Below are positions 49,301 to 62,000 of a DNA stretch of 64,000 nt, piece by piece. The position numbers and the translations under genes were made by a program. The stretch covers positions 16,148,446 to 16,212,445 of the forward strand of contig OZ014411.1 in the NCBI GenBank assembly GCA_963965975.1, read 5' to 3'. Below the pieces are notes generated by a model. That model saw only the letters and a list, made by a program, of their open reading frames with translations. It was not told the DNA's origin and made no database searches. How positions within the stretch are numbered: the first letter of the stretch is position 1; each line of letters begins with the position of its first letter. This DNA comes from Xestospongia bergquistia. Taxonomy: Eukaryota; Porifera; Demospongiae; Haplosclerida; Petrosiidae.

Positions 49301-52300
49301 AAAAGGTTATCCTAAGATTATTTTAGTGGTAGATTGCCAAGTGTGAATACTGGAGAGTTGGGAAAGCTATGTTCTCACTAAAAAGAAGTCTGAGCCTTTG
49401 TCAGTCACGCCCAATTTGCAGCACTCATATTAGCAATAATTAAATTCATAGATTGCAATGTGTATTGGGAGCTGCTTTATAAGTGTTAATTTCATTTGTT
49501 AAGGTCAATAGTTGCATTCAACAATATAATTAAACATGGCCTAAAACAATTTGGACCACCTGGCTCACATAACACAGTGTGTCAGACAGATAAATCCCTA
49601 GTTCATACTAAAGGGTTAAAGTAAAATGTATAGAATTATTCAGAGTAATTCTAACAAACAAGCTAATAATAGTGGTCATTATGACTGATATAGATAGAGT
49701 TACAATTTTACATATAGATTTGTTTGTCTTTATAGTTTTGATTTTGAAGGTAGACAATGCACTGTACAAAATTACTTTAAAGAAATGCACAAGAAACCTC
49801 TCAGTTATCCTAATCTACCTTGTCTTCATATGGATGGTAAAAATCCATCAATATATATCCCACTTGAAGTAAGTTATAATAATGTAATGTGAAATAAATT
49901 GCTTTGCTTTAGTTTTGTAAGATATTAGGTCAGAACTGTACAAGAAAACTCACTGGTGACCAGACTAGTGAAATGATAAAAGCAACAGCTAGGCCAGCTT
50001 ATGAAAGAGAGAGAGAGATCAGGGAAAGGGTATGTTTTGTTTTAATTACACAAAACTGAAAACAATTGTTTGAAGATTATGATGACATCTTATTACTTTA
50101 AATGTGATATAGTAACTATAATTTTGATTGTACAATAACAAAATAAAACCATATTTATATATTTGATATACAGTATACATAGGTAACTAGTTGATATATG
50201 ATTCAAAATAGGACCATGTGGAAAACAAGCCTATAGATAAGCTGTATTAATAATTGTAATTTGACTAGAATTGATAATATTGTTATGTATTACCTCAGGT
50301 TAGAGAGGCTGATTTTGCTAGAGATGAATGTCTTCGTGATTTTGGTATCAAGATACATCGGGATATGATGTCAATTGATGGAAGAGTCCTTGATCCACCA
50401 AAATTAGAATACAGAGACAAGAAAAATGTCACCCCAGATAGAGGACAATGGGATATGAGAGGAAATTTTTTCTTTAAAGGAATTAACATTAAATGTTGGG
50501 GTATTATTGTAATTCCAAATCAAAGATTCTTTAATGAAGATGCAGTTCAGTAAGAGTAACACGATTACTGGAGTCACTTACTAATAGTTATAGAATCAAT
50601 GAAACAAACAATGGCTTGTGTGTAGTTGTTGTTTTATCTCACATGTTTGTCTCAGTTTACTACTTTATAACAGTTTTTAAATGTTTCCATTTAAGCAATA
50701 TCTGACATCACAATTCCATGTAGCTTAATGTCAGAAACTTACCCAAACATTATTGACAATACATTTTTCATATAATTGTAATATACAATTAAATTTTTAA
50801 ATGTTTTTTTAGTACATTTGCTCGTGAACTGTCAAAAGCCAGCAGAGAGAAGGGTATGGAAATGACCAACAGGCCAGCAAAGGTCTATTATATCAGATAT
50901 GATGAAGATTTAGAAACTGTGGTCAGGCTATTTCAGCAAAACATTAGTGATCTTCAACTGTTAGTGGTTATTTTGGATGGTACTCGTGGAATTAGTTACA
51001 GTAAGTAAATTGGTTTTTAACTAACTTAATGCATTTATACAAACATTGACTATAGAGAACCTATGATGAATGATACTTTATATGTTCACAATTAAGATGA
51101 CAATGTTGTGTTTTACAATATTTAACCTAGTAAAATGCTTTTATTACAATGAATCATAACAAATGTATTATAAGACTAACTTTTAATAACTTTCTCTCTC
51201 TTTTGTGACTTTGAATTCGTCTCTTTCTTTCCTCACACACGCACACATACATGTACATACACAATACACACACCCACAGATAAAGTGAAGAGAGTATGTG
51301 ATAATTTAGTTGGTGTATGTACTCAATGTGTTCAGGTCAAAAATGCACAAAAGGCACATCCATCTACTATGAAAAATTTGTGTCTTAAAATTAACTCAAA
51401 ATTAGGAGGCACAAATTCTGTTATTCTTAATGAATTCAAGTAAGATTTAAAGACTTTATCTGCACGATTTATAGCTAAATGTTACCTGTAGGCTGCATGT
51501 TTTTGAAAAACCTATAATGATAATGGGAGCTGATGTCACTCATCCAGCTCCTGGAGATACAAGAAGTCCCTCACTAGCAGCAGTAAGATACATAGTGATA
51601 TTCTTCTTAAGACATCAATCTCTCTCTAGCTTACTGCCAGTTTTGATAGACATGCAATGGAATACAGAGCACAAGTAAAAGTACTCAAACATCGACAGGT
51701 ACTTTATAATTTATTATATATTTGACATACATAACACTAGGTACTGTAGTCATTTATACATTATAAGACACAGACCTAAGCCATTTTAGTATACAGTGAT
51801 CTTATTAAAACATTTATAGTATTTTCTCATTGTTTGATATTTACTATACTGATATTTCCTTTAGGAAGTATTTGAGATAGAACAACTTGCTGAGATGATA
51901 AAAGGCATGTTATTGAAATTCTACTTAAAATATAACAAGCAATATAAACCAGAACGTATTATCTTTTATCGAGATGGTGTCAGTGAAGGTCAATTTAAAA
52001 AGGTACCCACAAAACATCCATTGAACTGACACTAAACTACATTTAAATTAGAAGACAGATTAACTGACAGTATAGGTTACAGTATTTACTTTGTGTGTAT
52101 CTAAAATGTAGACACACAGGTTATTTTTATGTTGTTTCTCCTTGTTTTCCATTGTTCTTTAAAGCAGTTAGTCCTGCATTGTCCTAATTTATAGACAAAT
52201 AACAAAAAATGATTTACTTGAACAGCCAATTTGTAATAACTAATTATAACCATCTAAAGCTGTATTGTAATAAGCTATATTTCCTATTAGGTTATTGAAC

Positions 52301-54173
52301 AAGAGATTGCAGCAGTACAGAAAGCTTGTCAAGACCTAGAGTCAGGCTATCAGCCTGGTATCACATTTTTGGTTGTCCAAAAACGCCACCATACAAGATT
52401 ATTCTGTGCTAACAGAGAAGATCAGGTTACTTCTCAATAATATACTTATGTGTGTTTAGTAGTGACTATAAATGAAGTACTCCTCAAGGTTTATTAATAC
52501 TATTAATTTAACAACCAACAATGACCCTTTTACAAAATATTTCCTTATAATGGAAATACAGTACAAACTAAACTGTCAATGGTTTTTTGTGTTTAATGTT
52601 TTGGCAATTTGTTAAACACATTACTTGCAACAAAATCATTCTGTGTGTATTAATTAAATCATTGCTGATTACAAGCAAGTCACTAACATTAGACATGAGA
52701 ACTCTTACTGTAAATAATAAAAATGAAAATAACAAATTACCTCATGTTACTTAAAAAGACCATGTTAGCACAAACAGACTTAATACACTCAATTATCTAA
52801 TGTATATTGTGTTGCTTGGTATAATAATCAACTTTGTGTCAATAATAGCAGTCACAGGAACTGTCATGATAAATATTCCCAAAAACAAAAGCACATTTGA
52901 CAGACATGTTTAATAACAAAAGAAGTGTAATATCTAAATGGAGTGCTTACTTATGTACATATAATAGTATATCTGTATTCGTATATACTAATATATTTGT
53001 AGTCAAAACAATAATGACAGGATCTGTAATGATATAACCTTTTGTCATTTGTTTAGCATGGCAAGGGAAGTAATGTACCAGCTGGTACTACTGTTGACAC
53101 ACATATCACACATCCTACTGAATTTGATTTCTTCCTATGTTCTCATGCTGGAATCCAGGTATATTAGATATGTATAATGTAGGCCATACAACCACATACA
53201 CTAACACTTAAGATTGAAGATAACATGTGAATAGGTGTTATAATAAACTTTGTTACATAGAATAAATGTTGAAAGTGAAACTACTATTACATATTGTATA
53301 TGTAGAACTAAAGTATCATAGTAGCCATATTTGTTAGCCTTCTAATATTGTCACTATAGTGTTAGTTACAAACTAGCTTCATACCAATGCAACATACATT
53401 AATGTATAAGTAATAAACTGTTAACCCTAACAACATGTTTCCATGGTAATTATCTTATTCATAATATGTCATACATTATAGGGTACTAGTAAGCCTTGTC
53501 ATTATCATGTCTTATGGGATGATAACAACTTCACTGCTGATGATCTTCAAACATTAACTTACCAACTTTGTCATTGTTATGTTCGATGTAATCGTAGTGT
53601 GTCCTATCCAGCACCTACTTACTATTCACATCTCGCTGCTTTTAGAGCAAGATATACTTTACAAGACTGGGAGGAAAGGAAAAGGTAACCAGTTAAATAT
53701 AATTACCATATATGTCTTGTTGTCTGTTGTGTTCATGTTATATTACCATAATTGTAGTGATTTGATTTCACAATTCTAACATTTAGAATATATTGATTAT
53801 TCTAAGCAAACTATTAATATTAGCTAATGATGAACATTGAGTTAACTCTTTATAATTATAGTCACTGAGTAATGTAATGATGGTAAATGTAGCTTTATTT
53901 TATTTTACTATTCACCAACTTCAAATCCATTCTAGTGTACTTCATTTAACAAATCAATATGATCAGTAGCAATATCATAATTTGATTATTAATTTTAAAA
54001 TATAATTATATTTTTGTAGACTTATTATTAGTCATTCTTTTTTATTCAGTGGCAGTAGTGATACTGCTAGTTCTGTTAGCTACTCAAGTGAAGATCTTGT
54101 TAAAGTAATTCCTGAATTACAAAGAGCAATAGAAGTCAATGAACACATAAAAGACACAATGTACTTTGTATGA
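46372..54173 (+). CDS. AGO: Argonaute (AGO clade), probable slicer
   Basis: Eighteen exons join to 3,123 nt (1,040 residues plus stop): 46372-47145, 47511-47564, 47756-47892, 48283-48422, 48678-48899, 49111-49195, 49736-49868, 49913-50029, 50299-50549, 50813-51000, 51280-51439, 51492-51582, 51630-51698, 51865-52002, 52291-52425, 53057-53158, 53482-53684 and 54050-54173. All borders are GT-AG. The N terminus has a GRG tract (residues about 13-27). The N domain is [13 protein letters not shown]1785 is [14 protein letters not shown] is [13 protein letters not shown], and MID is [17 protein letters not shown] carries the DEDH set: GADVTHP, the Glu of HRQEVFE, FYRDGV and CHYHVLW. The ending DTMYFV is AGO-type (vertebrate AGOs end TMYFA). 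It binds small RNAs and cleaves or silences targets. The length exceeds vertebrate AGO2 (about 860) through the N-terminal extension and an Arg-Gly insert at residues about 389-421. The first in-frame ATG was chosen as start. Confidence 0.97.
46417..46458 (+). repeat. GGACGT hexamer repeat encoding Arg-Gly
   Basis: A hexanucleotide run (GGACGT about five times) encodes the GRGRGRGRG tract near the Argonaute N terminus. Such a run can change length by slippage without frameshift. Arg-Gly tracts are substrates for arginine methyltransferases and, when methylated, bind Tudor domains. Confidence 0.93.
48738..48839 (+). other. RG-rich insertion at the start of the Argonaute PAZ region
   Basis: Within exon 48678-48899, after the conserved DFLTEIV and before the conserved [10 protein letters not shown], there are about 33 residues dominated by Gly and Arg ([13 protein letters not shown], then [11 protein letters not shown] and GGARGGGF). 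In animal AGO1-4 this place holds a short linker of mainly polar residues. The frame is kept and both sides align with AGO, so it is a genuine insertion and not an intron retained by mistake. Confidence 0.9.
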
Positions 54174-54840
54174 TGTTCAGAAATATAACTGATACATTTC
54201 ATATTTTATCACAGCTATTATTATTCATTTACCGATTTAAGACATGTCTTTGTGTAGTTACAAATGTTGTATCATATTCATGTTATAAAATGTTGGAATT
54301 TAATGTATTAATGTATAAGATTTTCATTCATAATAAGTTCCAACAGACAAGTCCAGTCAAAATGTATTAATATTATATTTTCTTGTAATAATATTAATTT
54401 TGATGTTTTATATAATTATTATAGATATAGGTACATGTGTATATCTGATAGTTTATAGTTCCTTTCAATATCATCGTCCTATTTAAATTGTTACATGTAC
54501 AAGTATATTTAGATATGATCATCTAAGACATAATTATAGTAAATTGTTAAGGTATCCTGACTCCTTATACATAAAAGCTGGATCATCTAAGACATAATTA
54601 TAGTAAATTGTTAAGGTATCCTGACTCCTTATACATAAAAGTCTGGTAATAAGTCCCGATAATGTGGGTAATAAGTGGTTTCTGCAATGTAAAGGCTTCC
54701 TGTCAGATGACCAACTGTATACACTAAAACCTTATCAGTGTTATCATATAGAATAATAGTAATTAGTAGCAGAAAAGAGTATATGATGATGTTACAAAAA
54801 TTATGATAGAAAATAAGCACCATTAATTATTTATTATGAG
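54174..54840. other. Tail-to-tail intergenic region with a 64-bp tandem duplication
   Basis: This lies between the stop codons of Argonaute (plus) and the AP1AR-like gene (minus), so it contains both 3' UTRs. The sequence 54517-54580 is repeated at 54581-54642 almost exactly (GATCATCTAAGACATAATTA...). No AATAAA is evident on the plus strand shortly after the Argonaute stop. Confidence 0.8.
54830..54835 (-). terminator. Polyadenylation signal AATAAA of the AP1AR-like gene
   Basis: On the minus strand AATAAA starts only five bases after the stop codon (54841-54843), which implies a 3' UTR of a few tens of bases. Confidence 0.6.
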
Positions 54841-55783
54841 TTAGAGCAGGTTAAGATCTATGTCCTTTAAGTTTGTTTCAACACGTTTTGATGAAGATGG
54901 TAAAGATGCTGATTCCCAATAACCAAAGTCTACTTCTTCTTCAGATAAGTCATCATCTGAAGTAATGGAATGTAGTGGATTAGGCAGACTACTACTGCCA
55001 CCAGTATCAGCTGAGTTAGTATTAGAGAGATGCTTTGATTTAACACTCTTTAAAAACTTGTCAAAGTCTTCTTCGTCTTCTTTCAGTTTAGAGTATGTCG
55101 TTGATCTTGATGTCCCTATATCAATATAACAATATCTTATTATTTGGTACATATAAGAACATTTAACTAGAGAGAAAAAGTCGAGTGCTAGAAATTAGCA
55201 TTTACAAGAGCATTACTGATCTAGTATACTGTAAACTGTTAATATTTTGAGTTAGAATTACACTATAATGTGGTTTAGTGTGGTCACTAAACACAATACA
55301 ATAGACACAAAGCTTTAAATAAACAAGGTGCCATTATGAGCCAACTAATTTGACTAAGATAATAATTAGCAACTATGGTCTCTTAATTAAAGGCAATTAA
55401 TTACCAAGAACTTTTGAAGTAGGTAATGGCTGAGAAGTGATAGTTGTCAGTCCACGTTTTGTTTTTTTTGCAGCCTCTTTCTTAGCTGCATAATAAGCTT
55501 CTTCCTCTTGTCTGAGTTGTTCTTCCTCTTGACGAAGCTTCTCATCCCTCTCTCTGTCCAATATTATTTGATCTTCAACTAGTTTATCTAGTCTACCTTC
55601 TCTAACATGTTGTAGTTCAGTTTCTGTCAAAACAGGAACACGTGACGCTTTCTCTTGTTCCTCCAACGTTAGCAAGTTCTCAAACTTTATGGTCTCTATC
55701 TGCGACGTGGTGTAATGTGCTCGACGTGGTTCATCGGCTCTGTTGCCTACACAACGAACAAAACTGTACCAGCAACCTGACAT
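54841..55783 (-). CDS. AP1AR: AP1AR/gadkin-like adaptor-associated protein
   Basis: Two exons, 55405-55783 (ATG at 55781-55783) and 54841-55115, join at GT-AG borders to 654 nt (217 residues plus stop). The N terminus has two Cys and aromatics (SGCWYSFVRC), then IETIKFENLLTLEEQE. A charged helix follows (LVEDQIILDRERDEKLRQEE, then EEAYYAAKKEAAKK). The acidic C-terminal exon has DEEDFDKFLKSVKSK and EEVDFGYWESAS. Vertebrate AP1AR (gadkin, gamma-BAR) has the same order: Cys-rich N terminus, IEFENL, the helix with EEALYAAQREAA, and acidic-phenylalanine motifs near the C terminus. That protein links AP-1 on trans-Golgi/endosomal vesicles to kinesin-1 and Arp2/3. This homologue is shorter than the roughly 300-residue human protein. 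Confidence 0.82.
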
Positions 55784-56023
55784 TTTTTGGATATAGGCGT
55801 GGCGGTTTTGCTTTATGACCCAACCCCTTAACGCACGTTTCGCGCTTCTCCGAACACATTGGCAAATGTCCGTAATCTAAACATTGGACACCCCCTAAAT
55901 AATGTCCTTAAACTGACCTCCAACTTTCGTGTTTATGGCGGCTCTGAGCTGTAGTTGGCAAGGAAAAAAGAAACTTTTAATATTTTTATTATTTAATATT
56001 TGGAACTGAAGCCATATTGAAAA
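55784..56023. promoter_or_regulatory. Bidirectional promoter interval (AP1AR-like / HELZ2-like)
   Basis: Only 240 bp separate the two start codons, which are divergent. The interval is richer in CpG than its surroundings (AACGCACGTTTCGCGCTTCTCCG near 55,830) and contains ATGGCGGC, the YY1 core, near 55,935. No TATA box is at a standard place for either gene, although AT-rich sequence precedes the plus-strand ATG. Shared promoter use is inferred from geometry. Confidence 0.6.
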
Positions 56024-59000
56024 ATGGCAGAGATCAACAAGACAAAGGAGGTTTGTAAAATTTGTTTTAATGCATCCAGTCAGAAATCCACTCCTACACT
56101 TATTCCGGAAAGCAGAGTTGTCACAGACTCAAGTAACAAGAAAAGATGCCCCAACTGTAAACAGAACTGGAGTTCGCAGAAAGTAGCATTCGATACCGAT
56201 ACTAACCGTTGGGTGGCAATTAGACAGCGCCCAACAAAAATGAATCCTAATATTGATTACCAAATGTGCTCTAGTGTTCAAAAACGAACTATATGTAATA
56301 AAGGACCAGGTTTATGTACATTTGCTCATAGTCGCATTGAATTAATCATGTGGAGCCAAGAGAGATGGAGAGAACCACGACCCCTACCCACATTGGGTGG
56401 TGCCAACCAGTTCACACTGTGTAAACATGTGTTAACCACAGGGAATTGTCCATACGGCCAACGATGTTCCTTTGCACACAGTGAAGAGGAGCTAGATCAT
56501 TGGGTTAAAAGTATAACCGGTACCAAAACTTCTAGTTTCCCTGATGGGAATGTTCCAGACTTTTATTGTTCAGCATGTGATGTTTCATGTACTGGACAGC
56601 GACAGTATGAGGAGCATTTAAGTGGTGGACGTCATCGTCAGGTGGTGTCCTCTCAACAACAAGCCATGGCTAAGGACCAACATTATGGTAGTCATTATAC
56701 ACCCACTATGCCACCTGGTAAAGCTGAAGGGTCAGGTCGTATTCGACCACGTCCTAATCGTCTACCAGTACAAGGATTTAAAATGTGTTTTAGTGTGCAG
56801 CATCATAGAAGATGTTACTATGGCAACAAATGTACATTTGCACACTCACAGGCTGAGCTAGACAAATGGAATAGTGAAAGAATGTCATTGAGGTAAGCCA
56901 ATGTTTATTATTATTATACAATACCCAGTTAATACCACTATAACAATGGCTATGGTAACTGATATCATTGCTCAATCAATTTATAATAGTACGTGTCATC
57001 CTGTTTTATTCTGTAATAAGTGAGTATTCAAATAGTAATATTCTTAGTCAATGATTACATAGTCTATCTCTTTGGGGTTGATTGAGCAATCAATATATTA
57101 ATATTCCCCATAATTATATACTTCTTAAGATTAAGTTCCTAGTTCACAAACAGATCATTTTAACAACACAGACTGGGAATTGTGATAATCAGTTTTGTCA
57201 TACAATTATGTCATTACTAGACAGTAGACACAATACTATTACTTGAAATGTCATTAATGTTTCTATATTAATGTATTAATCTCAAGTACTTTCTTCTAAA
57301 GGCAAGCTAGATTTGCAGCTGGTCCTGTTAAAATAACACCAGCTAAACCAGTACATGAACAGCCAACACAATCTGGATTAGATGACTTTGAAGCAGACAG
57401 TCACACTACATCATCATCACTACCGATGGAAGCAGCATCAGGTGAACCAGAAGACTTTGCTCAACAACTTAGAACTACTGTGATGTTGGATTATCAGGAA
57501 AAGGATGATGATAAAGATCTTAAAGGATTAGAGGTAGTTAACAAGTCTTGAACACAGTGACTTATTATGACATACTTAATAAGTACTTAATCTTAAACAA
57601 TAGTAAAATTAGTTGATCTGTCATATGTACATTGTACTGGCTTCATAGTATTTACAAAACAGGCATTAAAAGGATTGTCTTAGAACTAAAACTGATACCA
57701 CATTATAGATTCACAAATAATTCACACCTTCAACTTGTAACATATAGTAACTAAACTATTTTCACAATGTCCATGTATTATGACTTGTTCTGTTTGTCTT
57801 TGAATGTTGTTTTGTCTTGGGTATTTTATGACAGGTAATCTATTGTGACCTCATACTCCTACTTACAGTATACATGTTTTTTTATTAGCAATGTCAATGA
57901 AATGGCCAACACAAATTTTAGCATAGACTAGAATAGTCACTAAGATTTGTATTGTGTATTGTCCTGTGCTTTCCAATGTATGTATGTCTTGAGTTGAGTA
58001 TAATGTTGTTAGTTAATGTTATTTTCATGTACTTTGTCTTCTAGTGTCTTTTCTTTCAATATAGAAAACTCTTCAAAATGTAACTATTACTGAGGAGACT
58101 GGTCAAAATGAAACTCAGACTGTACTAGATAATGGTCCTAATATTTCGTGGATATTTCAAGTCTCATCAAATGTATGATATTAATGACAACAACAGTGGT
58201 ATATATATATAATGCTCTTTTCCCTTTAATAGATTGTTAGAACACTACATTCAGTAGTTTTATTTGATGTGTTATCCCCTGACTTTACTATTGATAGTAT
58301 GGAACTTGTTAAATATAATGGACAGAGGACATCATTATTACCATCTGCTAGAGCTAGTCAAGGGGAAGGAATTCAAGTCTCTCAAGTTATTAATCCTCCA
58401 GATAAAATAGTTATTAAGGTACTATATCTTCTTTAACTTCACTTGTGTCTACTCTTATCACAATAATACATCATCATTCTATTGATGTTAATTCTAGATT
58501 TAAATGATGTGTCAAACATATTCAGTTTGTTACTATTGTAATAATGTAATACTTTATTGTGTAACAAGATTATTGTTATCAAGATAGAATGTCAAGATTA
58601 TATTTTAATATACCTAAGATTGGTTTGAAAATAGCAGTATTGTGGCACAGTTGAGCACAGAAGAGCTATGGTAATGCTTTATAAGGTGATAGTCATGTTG
58701 CTTGTGGTGATACAGTGTTCATTGGCAGTCCAAAAATGTGGTTTATTCCATTGTCATCTTTGAAAGTATTGTGCAATATTATGATATAGCAAATATTTCT
58801 AGTTGTCATTAGTATTGTTTGTTTTATTACACAAACACTGGTACATGTACATGTACATTTTGTGTAACTAAATCATTCCATTTTCATAATACATATATAC
58901 CCATGTACATGTACAGCAATGAGACACCTATATTCATAATACATATATACCCATATACATGTACAGCAGTGAGACACCTATATTCATAATATATATATAT

Positions 59001-62000
59001 ATATATCCATGATTGATAAGGAGTATCTGACAATTTATGTAAATTAATATAGAGTGTCTTATTACTGTACATGTACATGGATATAGTTTATTGTGTTTCC
59101 TATTTCTCTCTATACACAGATAGGACTAAAACCACGTACTGGATTATTAGGACAGATTGTACTATTTGATTTTGGATCATTTTACATGTTACGTTGTCTT
59201 AGTATACATGTAATTAATGAACAAGATAGAAGAACTTTAACCTCAACACAAAAGAAAGTTAGAAGAAGACCTGAAAAAATGTAAGTAGTTTTCACATCAT
59301 ATATACGTATTATCTAGCTAGTACATATGAAATTCACTTGACTATATATAATTGAATTACTGAAATATTAATATAACTTTAAATTCATATCTCTATAGAG
59401 ATTTGTTTTGGGATCAACATTATGAAGTCATCCCTTGGACCAAAGATGATGATGACATGTTGCTGGATGAGTATTCATTACCAGAGGCAGTGGAAAACCT
59501 CATTGATGCTGGTAAATACAAGAATGTAGAACAGAAAGTTAAAAAGGTGAGACTGAAAGCAATATTTGATAGTACACTTATGTCATAGAAAATGAATAAT
59601 TAGTCCAGTTATCATAATAGAATATTCATTGTAGCTGTGTCTCTCCCCTTCTCCATAAATCATGCTGGTACATTACACATGTATATTACACTGGTACCAG
59701 CTGGTACATTACACATGTATATTATGGCTTCTTGAAATATTGAAATAAGGTCTACAATTTTTATCTTTCTATAATAATTTTAAAATTTTGTTTGTTGAGC
59801 AGATAAAATTGACTATAAAATCTACTCTCACCAACAATAAGACAAAACTCTTGCAATTCCACCTGTGTTGTTATCACTGCTATTGACACATGTAACAGTG
59901 ATATTGAGGCTATATATTAACATTTGTTTTCATATTATGTACACAGCCTACTTACGGGAGAAGAATGCATAATCTTTTATATCTTGAAGAATATCAACAA
60001 CGAAAGGGCTTCAGCAGGTACATATGAACTTTTTATAAAACAATAACATAACAACTATTGTTATGACCCTTTATTAGATACATAATAACATGTAATTATG
60101 TTGCATTGTAAATGTAGTACAAGTTTGTTGTTTAGAAATGTTATAGTTCCTACAACACCTTTCAAAGATAGGTGACAAACAGTAGTTTTTAAGAGTGATT
60201 TATAGACATTGATTACATGTAGATTGAGTCTCTCCTCTTGTTGCCTACATTTATCACATTACTTATCAATCTTGTTTAAATTCCAATTATCAGTTTCTTA
60301 TAAATCTAACAATAAAACCTTTTAAATTTCTTACTTCTACATTGTGTTACTTACCTGATCAGTCATAACTTTTCTTTCACTGTTTGGTATTATTTTGATA
60401 TCAAACTTTGATGAGTGCAGTTTAAAAATAAAAATTTCAGACAAAGTATTAGTGGCATAGACTGTGTATATTTTGAAATGGAGGAACAAATGTTTAGAAG
60501 AGGTTGATAAGAAAATGTCATATATATTTACATCTTGTCTTTGTTACTATCAGTTTATCAACATTGTATGTCTTGTTATTATTAATAACTTTATCTCTAT
60601 TAGATATGATCTTTATGATGTGGATATTGATGTTAAAGATCGTCTTGAAACTGAAACTGAATGGATTAATAATCCTCACTATAGTTTTGTTACAATTGAA
60701 ATGGATGAAATATTATTTGAAGGTGGACGGTCTATAAGGTGTGTTGTTGAAATCTTATATATTTCATACATTGTATCTATGTTATTACACATATAAGACT
60801 GTGGAATCTATAATATGCATTGTACCCACACATATTATACTGTGACATCTATAATATACATTGTACCCACACATATTATACTGTGACATCTATAATATAT
60901 ATGGTTCTCTGTTGCTGTTACTAAGGACATTAGTTATAACATTGTTGTTATTTGCTTGTAGAATACTAATGTCAACAAACTTTTATAGCAATATTATGTA
61001 TAACTAAAATTGTACTTTGATATATTATAATTATAGGAGCGCATTATATTATTATATTATATTTTCTTTCTATATTAGGCCTACTGATTTAGCTCTCCTG
61101 TTGCCTAGCAACCAGAGGATGGCTTATGAGTGTGTTGTACATGCTGTGCAACGTGATTCTGTTATCTTAAAACTAACTAAGGAAGCTCATAGTGCTTGGT
61201 AAGTAAAATACACTGGACATTGTGTGACTTATTACATATGCATTATAGTTTGTCAAGTCGTAATCGATGTTCTATAAGGTTCTCTCCTTCAAGAACTCCT
61301 ATGAGAACTATGCATCAGGTACATGTGTATGTTAGATTATATAGTAACTTATATATGAGACATACATTGTTATCATTTTAATATGTACTAATATTTTATC
61401 CGTTACATTCAGGCTGTTGATAGTGTAGACTTAGACGTTATATTTCCTGATGAGCAACAAGACCTTCCTATTCCAAATTCTAACAGTATATCTCGTTGTC
61501 TGAATGAACTGGAGGGATTAGTTCTCAATAATCAACAAAAGAATGCTGTACGGAGTGTTATTGAGCCACTCTATCAAGAGGTGAGGCAGGAAAAATCAAT
61601 TGATATCTTTGTTTTAAATATGTACATGTAATTTATGTACATATGTAGATGTAATCACACACCATGTGTCACATAGTTAATAATTGATAGAAACACCATC
61701 CTTTCCCATATACTTAGAAATGTTCAAGTGATATTTGATAAGGTGTACATAACATGTTGACTTGGCTTAACATTATTAGCCCTTGTACTTACCATAGACT
61801 TGTACATTGTGTATCTATTCACTCTCTGATCACTTTTTACAATTCATTATTAAATCTTTGGTTGATATTTCAGTTTATATGTTATTAATTTGTACAGATG
61901 CCTACTCTAATTCTTGGACCATTTGGTTGTGGTAAAACTAGAACTGTATTTGAATGTGTTACTTTATTAACACTATATGTACCTGATGTACATATATTGA

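Noticed and set aside
46372-54173. Classification of this gene as Piwi because of the RG-rich N terminus
   Set aside because: [31 protein letters not shown] and the TMYFV ending are AGO-clade features.
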